A stretch of DNA of 42,774 nucleotides, taken from NCBI RefSeq assembly GCF_902388705.1, contig NZ_CABMQJ010000017.1:1-42774 (forward strand), read 5' to 3'. Numbering within the stretch: position 1 is the first letter of the stretch; every line of letters starts with the position of its first letter. This document shows positions 42,543 to 42,774 of this stretch, piece after piece. This stretch comes from an uncultured Alistipes sp. (lineage in GTDB: Bacteria > Bacteroidota > Bacteroidia > Bacteroidales > Rikenellaceae). The notes under the pieces were generated by a model. That model was not told the origin of the DNA, searched no databases, and worked only from the letters and a program-made list of their open reading frames with translations. Position numbers and translations under genes: made by a program.

Positions 42543-42774
42543 ATGAAAAAACTGCTTTTCACCACCAGCCTTTTACTTTGCGCTTTCGGACTGCGGGCCC
42601 GAACGCAGGTGCAACTGCCTGTGTTTGCCTGTGACGATGCGATTGCAGAGCAGCCCGTTCTGGTCGGCATGACCGATACGGCGGCCTACTTCCCGCTGCT
42701 GGAGGGGCGGCGCGTGGCGGTGCTGGCGAACCATACGGCCGTCGCGGGGTTTGGCGGCGGGCAGGCGGCGGGAG
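42543..42774 (+). CDS. N-terminal fragment of a NamZ/DUF1343 exo-beta-N-acetylmuramidase-like protein
   Basis: Only the first 77 codons are present before the window ends. A signal peptide (MKKLLFTTSLLLCAFGLRA) is followed by VLVGMTDTAAYFPLLEGRRVAVLANHTAV, which matches the opening of DUF1343 proteins (typically an aliphatic-rich YLPLLKGKRVALVxNxT strand). Members of this family, including Bacillus NamZ, remove MurNAc from the non-reducing end of peptidoglycan fragments. The identification rests on one short motif. Confidence 0.65.
   Translation, partial: MKKLLFTTSLLLCAFGLRARTQVQLPVFACDDAIAEQPVLVGMTDTAAYFPLLEGRRVAVLANHTAVAGFGGGQAAG

Noticed and set aside
39050..42670. Minus-strand open frame of 1206 codons opposite cysS, MATE, the kinase-like gene and prfB
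   Set aside because: It spans the antisense of four well-identified genes, and its product is a low-complexity string with no domain. High GC content and codon bias keep antisense frames open here.

Overview
The window reads as a chromosomal segment of a GC-rich gut Bacteroidota, most like Alistipes or another Rikenellaceae. The grounds are a SusC/SusD pair, fimbrillin-like lipoproteins ending in FISUMP domains, BACON-like and DUF2723 proteins, a serine-type sulfatase, and repeated promoters of the Bacteroidota form TTTG-(about 19)-TAnnTTTG. The genus is an inference from gene content and composition. No rRNA, tRNA, CRISPR array or insertion sequence was seen.

Layout. 2-424: tail of a GH106-like glycosidase. 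642-6270, all on the minus strand: aspS, an AT-rich two-gene restriction-modification island, rarA and a small phosphodiesterase. 6458-7982: tadA and an exported TPR protein. 8041-8562: a gene-free, strikingly A-poor stretch with degenerate short repeats. 8563-10819: a 40-residue peptide gene overlapping a fimbrillin/FISUMP lipoprotein. 10821-13536: queG and a long-chain acyl-CoA ligase, divergent. 13778-14778: a small HTH regulator, a perfect 20-bp palindrome, a strong promoter and a candidate structured RNA.

14779-31978 is the centrepiece, a sialic-acid utilisation locus. It encodes N-acetylneuraminate lyase, a Kelch (sialate mutarotase-like) domain fused to a sodium-solute symporter, SusC, SusD, a lipoprotein sialidase, a fimbrillin/BACON/FISUMP surface lipoprotein, an exported metallophosphoesterase, a FadR-type GntR regulator, a second sialidase and a sulfatase. 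The proposed flow is desulfation and desialylation of mucin-type glycans outside the cell or in the periplasm, SusCD uptake across the outer membrane, anomer conversion and sodium-driven import by the fusion protein, then cleavage to ManNAc and pyruvate. An inverted repeat with identical arms TATTTGT/ACAAATA lies on the -7 promoter elements of both nanA and susC and is the best candidate operator for the GntR protein. ManNAc epimerase and kinase genes are not in the window.

32292-42774 returns to housekeeping genes: a DUF2723 (TMEM260-like) membrane glycosyltransferase, a DEAD-box RNA helicase with a long basic tail, cysS, a MATE exporter, a cytidylate-kinase-like protein, prfB without the usual programmed frameshift, and the start of a NamZ/DUF1343 protein.
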